Source of the DNA: Clostridia bacterium
GTDB taxonomy: Bacteria; Bacillota; Clostridia; Oscillospirales; CAG-272
Assembly: GCA_017455945.1 (NCBI GenBank)
Contig: JAFTLM010000250.1
Span: 1-5,625, forward strand
DNA: 5,625 nucleotides
Direction of reading: 5' to 3'
Within the stretch, counting starts at the first letter, position 1; each line of letters begins with the position of its first letter. Shown in pieces: positions 5,028-5,625 of the stretch. A program made the position numbers and the translations under genes. The notes beneath the pieces are model-generated. The model was not told the origin of the DNA, did not search any database, and saw only the letters and a list, made by a program, of their open reading frames with translations.

Positions 5028-5625
5028 TTATTCTCCTTTTTTCTCAAGTCTGTTCTTTATAATAGTAACGGCTTTATCAAGGTAATCGTTCTCCATAAGT
5101 TCTATCATTCCCTTGTCAACGAGAGCCGCAAGCTTATGGTCCATGGGGATCTGACCGAGCAGGTCGTAGTTGAACTCCTCGGCAATGCTTTCTATATGGC
5201 TGTTGCCGAACACGTCGATTCTCTTTCCGCAATCGGGGCAAAGAACGTAGCTCATATTTTCAACAAGTCCGAGAACGGGAATATTCATAAGCTGTGCCAT
5301 ATTCGCCGCTTTCTTTACTATCATAGAAACAAGCTCCTGGGGGCTTGAAACGATAACAATTCCGTCAAGGGGTATAGACTGGAACACGGTAAGCGGAACG
5401 TCGCCTGTTCCGGGAGGGCAGTCAACGAACATATAGTCGATATCATTCCATATAGTTTCGCTCCAGAACTGCTTTACGGTTCCCGCAATAACGGGGCCTC
5501 TCCATACAACCGGCTTTGCCTCGTCCTCAAGAAGAAGGTTTACCGACATTACGTCGATACCGGTAGTGCTGTGCGCGGGGAACATTCCCTCGGGTCCACC
5601 TTCGATTCCTGCCTTAAGACCGAAC
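5028..5625 (-). CDS. mrp: Mrp/NBP35 family iron-sulfur carrier ATPase (3' part)
   Basis: The C-terminal 198 codons of a P-loop ATPase of the Mrp/ApbC/NBP35 family (PF10609), a cytoplasmic scaffold or carrier that delivers Fe-S clusters to apoproteins. The gene runs off the window; an internal ATG at 5585 is not the start, because the frame stays open with family-typical sequence (FGLKAGIEGGPEG) to base 5625. Visible motifs, numbered from the first complete codon: VVWRGP (39-44), VDCPPGTGD (67-75, the Walker B/switch region), the MRP-typical LGLVENMSY (118-126), and CPDCG (129-133), whose CxxC binds the bridging Fe-S cluster in dimers. The Walker A loop must lie outside the window. It is the first visible gene of a minus-strand operon. 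The symbol mrp is by family; which Fe-S targets it serves is unknown. Confidence 0.93.
   Translation of the reverse strand, partial: FGLKAGIEGGPEGMFPAHSTTGIDVMSVNLLLEDEAKPVVWRGPVIAGTVKQFWSETIWNDIDYMFVDCPPGTGDVPLTVFQSIPLDGIVIVSSPQELVSMIVKKAANMAQLMNIPVLGLVENMSYVLCPDCGKRIDVFGNSHIESIAEEFNYDLLGQIPMDHKLAALVDKGMIELMENDYLDKAVTIIKNRLEKKGE
5033..5038 (-). promoter_or_regulatory. Ribosome binding site of the flavoenzyme gene, inside mrp
   Basis: On the minus strand AAGGAG lies within the last codons of mrp, 7 bases before ATG 5025. It fixes the start of the flavoenzyme and makes its translation dependent on, or coupled to, ribosomes finishing mrp. Confidence 0.8.

Noticed and set aside
4318..5085. Plus-strand frame of 255 codons opposite the flavoenzyme and mrp
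   Set aside because: It lies antisense to two genes with clear family motifs, has no ribosome binding site, and shows no protein-like pattern.
1..5625. CRISPR array, tRNA, rRNA or insertion sequence
   Set aside because: No regularly spaced identical DNA repeats, no tRNA or rRNA sequence and no transposase motifs were seen; the only regular repeats are at protein level in DUF4097.

Overview
The window looks like a chromosomal segment of a low-to-mid GC Firmicute, most likely a Clostridia member. The reasons are near-perfect AAGGAGG ribosome binding sites, sigma-A type promoters, a PadR/DUF1700/DUF4097 operon, and an Mrp ATPase whose wording (VDCPPGTGD, SPQELVSMIV, CPDCG) resembles clostridial Mrp proteins. 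This placement rests on recalled family features, not on a database search.

Layout. Positions 1-297 hold no convincing gene. They contain a GC-rich, strongly self-complementary stretch (26-133), then a terminator-like hairpin (157-183) and a perfect 18-base palindrome (189-206); this may be the end of a structured RNA, a leader or a small repeat element. Positions 298-336 are a promoter (TTGACA, 17 bases, TATGAT) overlaid by a perfect 9+9 base inverted repeat with an additional half-site, a probable operator for the repressor encoded next. Positions 356-2234 (+) are a tightly coupled three-gene operon: a short PadR regulator, a DUF1700/HAAS membrane protein, and a membrane-anchored DUF4097 protein with a very regular 19/20-residue repeat. 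Positions 2310-3119 (+) are a separately promoted multi-pass membrane enzyme of the DUF1295/steroid 5-alpha-reductase type. A bidirectional terminator (3121-3153) separates it from a convergent minus-strand operon. In transcription order that operon is the 3' part of mrp (cut by the window edge), an FAD-dependent oxidoreductase of the PF12831 type, and a small SGNH/GDSL hydrolase.

How it fits together. The plus-strand operon reads as an autoregulated envelope module: PadR controls its own promoter, the HAAS-domain protein is a candidate membrane partner that modulates PadR, and the DUF4097 beta-solenoid faces outward from the membrane. This wiring is inferred from gene order and the operator. 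The minus-strand operon joins an iron-sulfur cluster carrier ATPase with a flavoenzyme and an esterase; the genes are separated by 2 bases or overlap by 1, so they are very likely co-transcribed, but no shared pathway can be read from the sequence. The best candidates for something undescribed are the structured DNA at 26-206 and the mrp-flavoenzyme-SGNH grouping.
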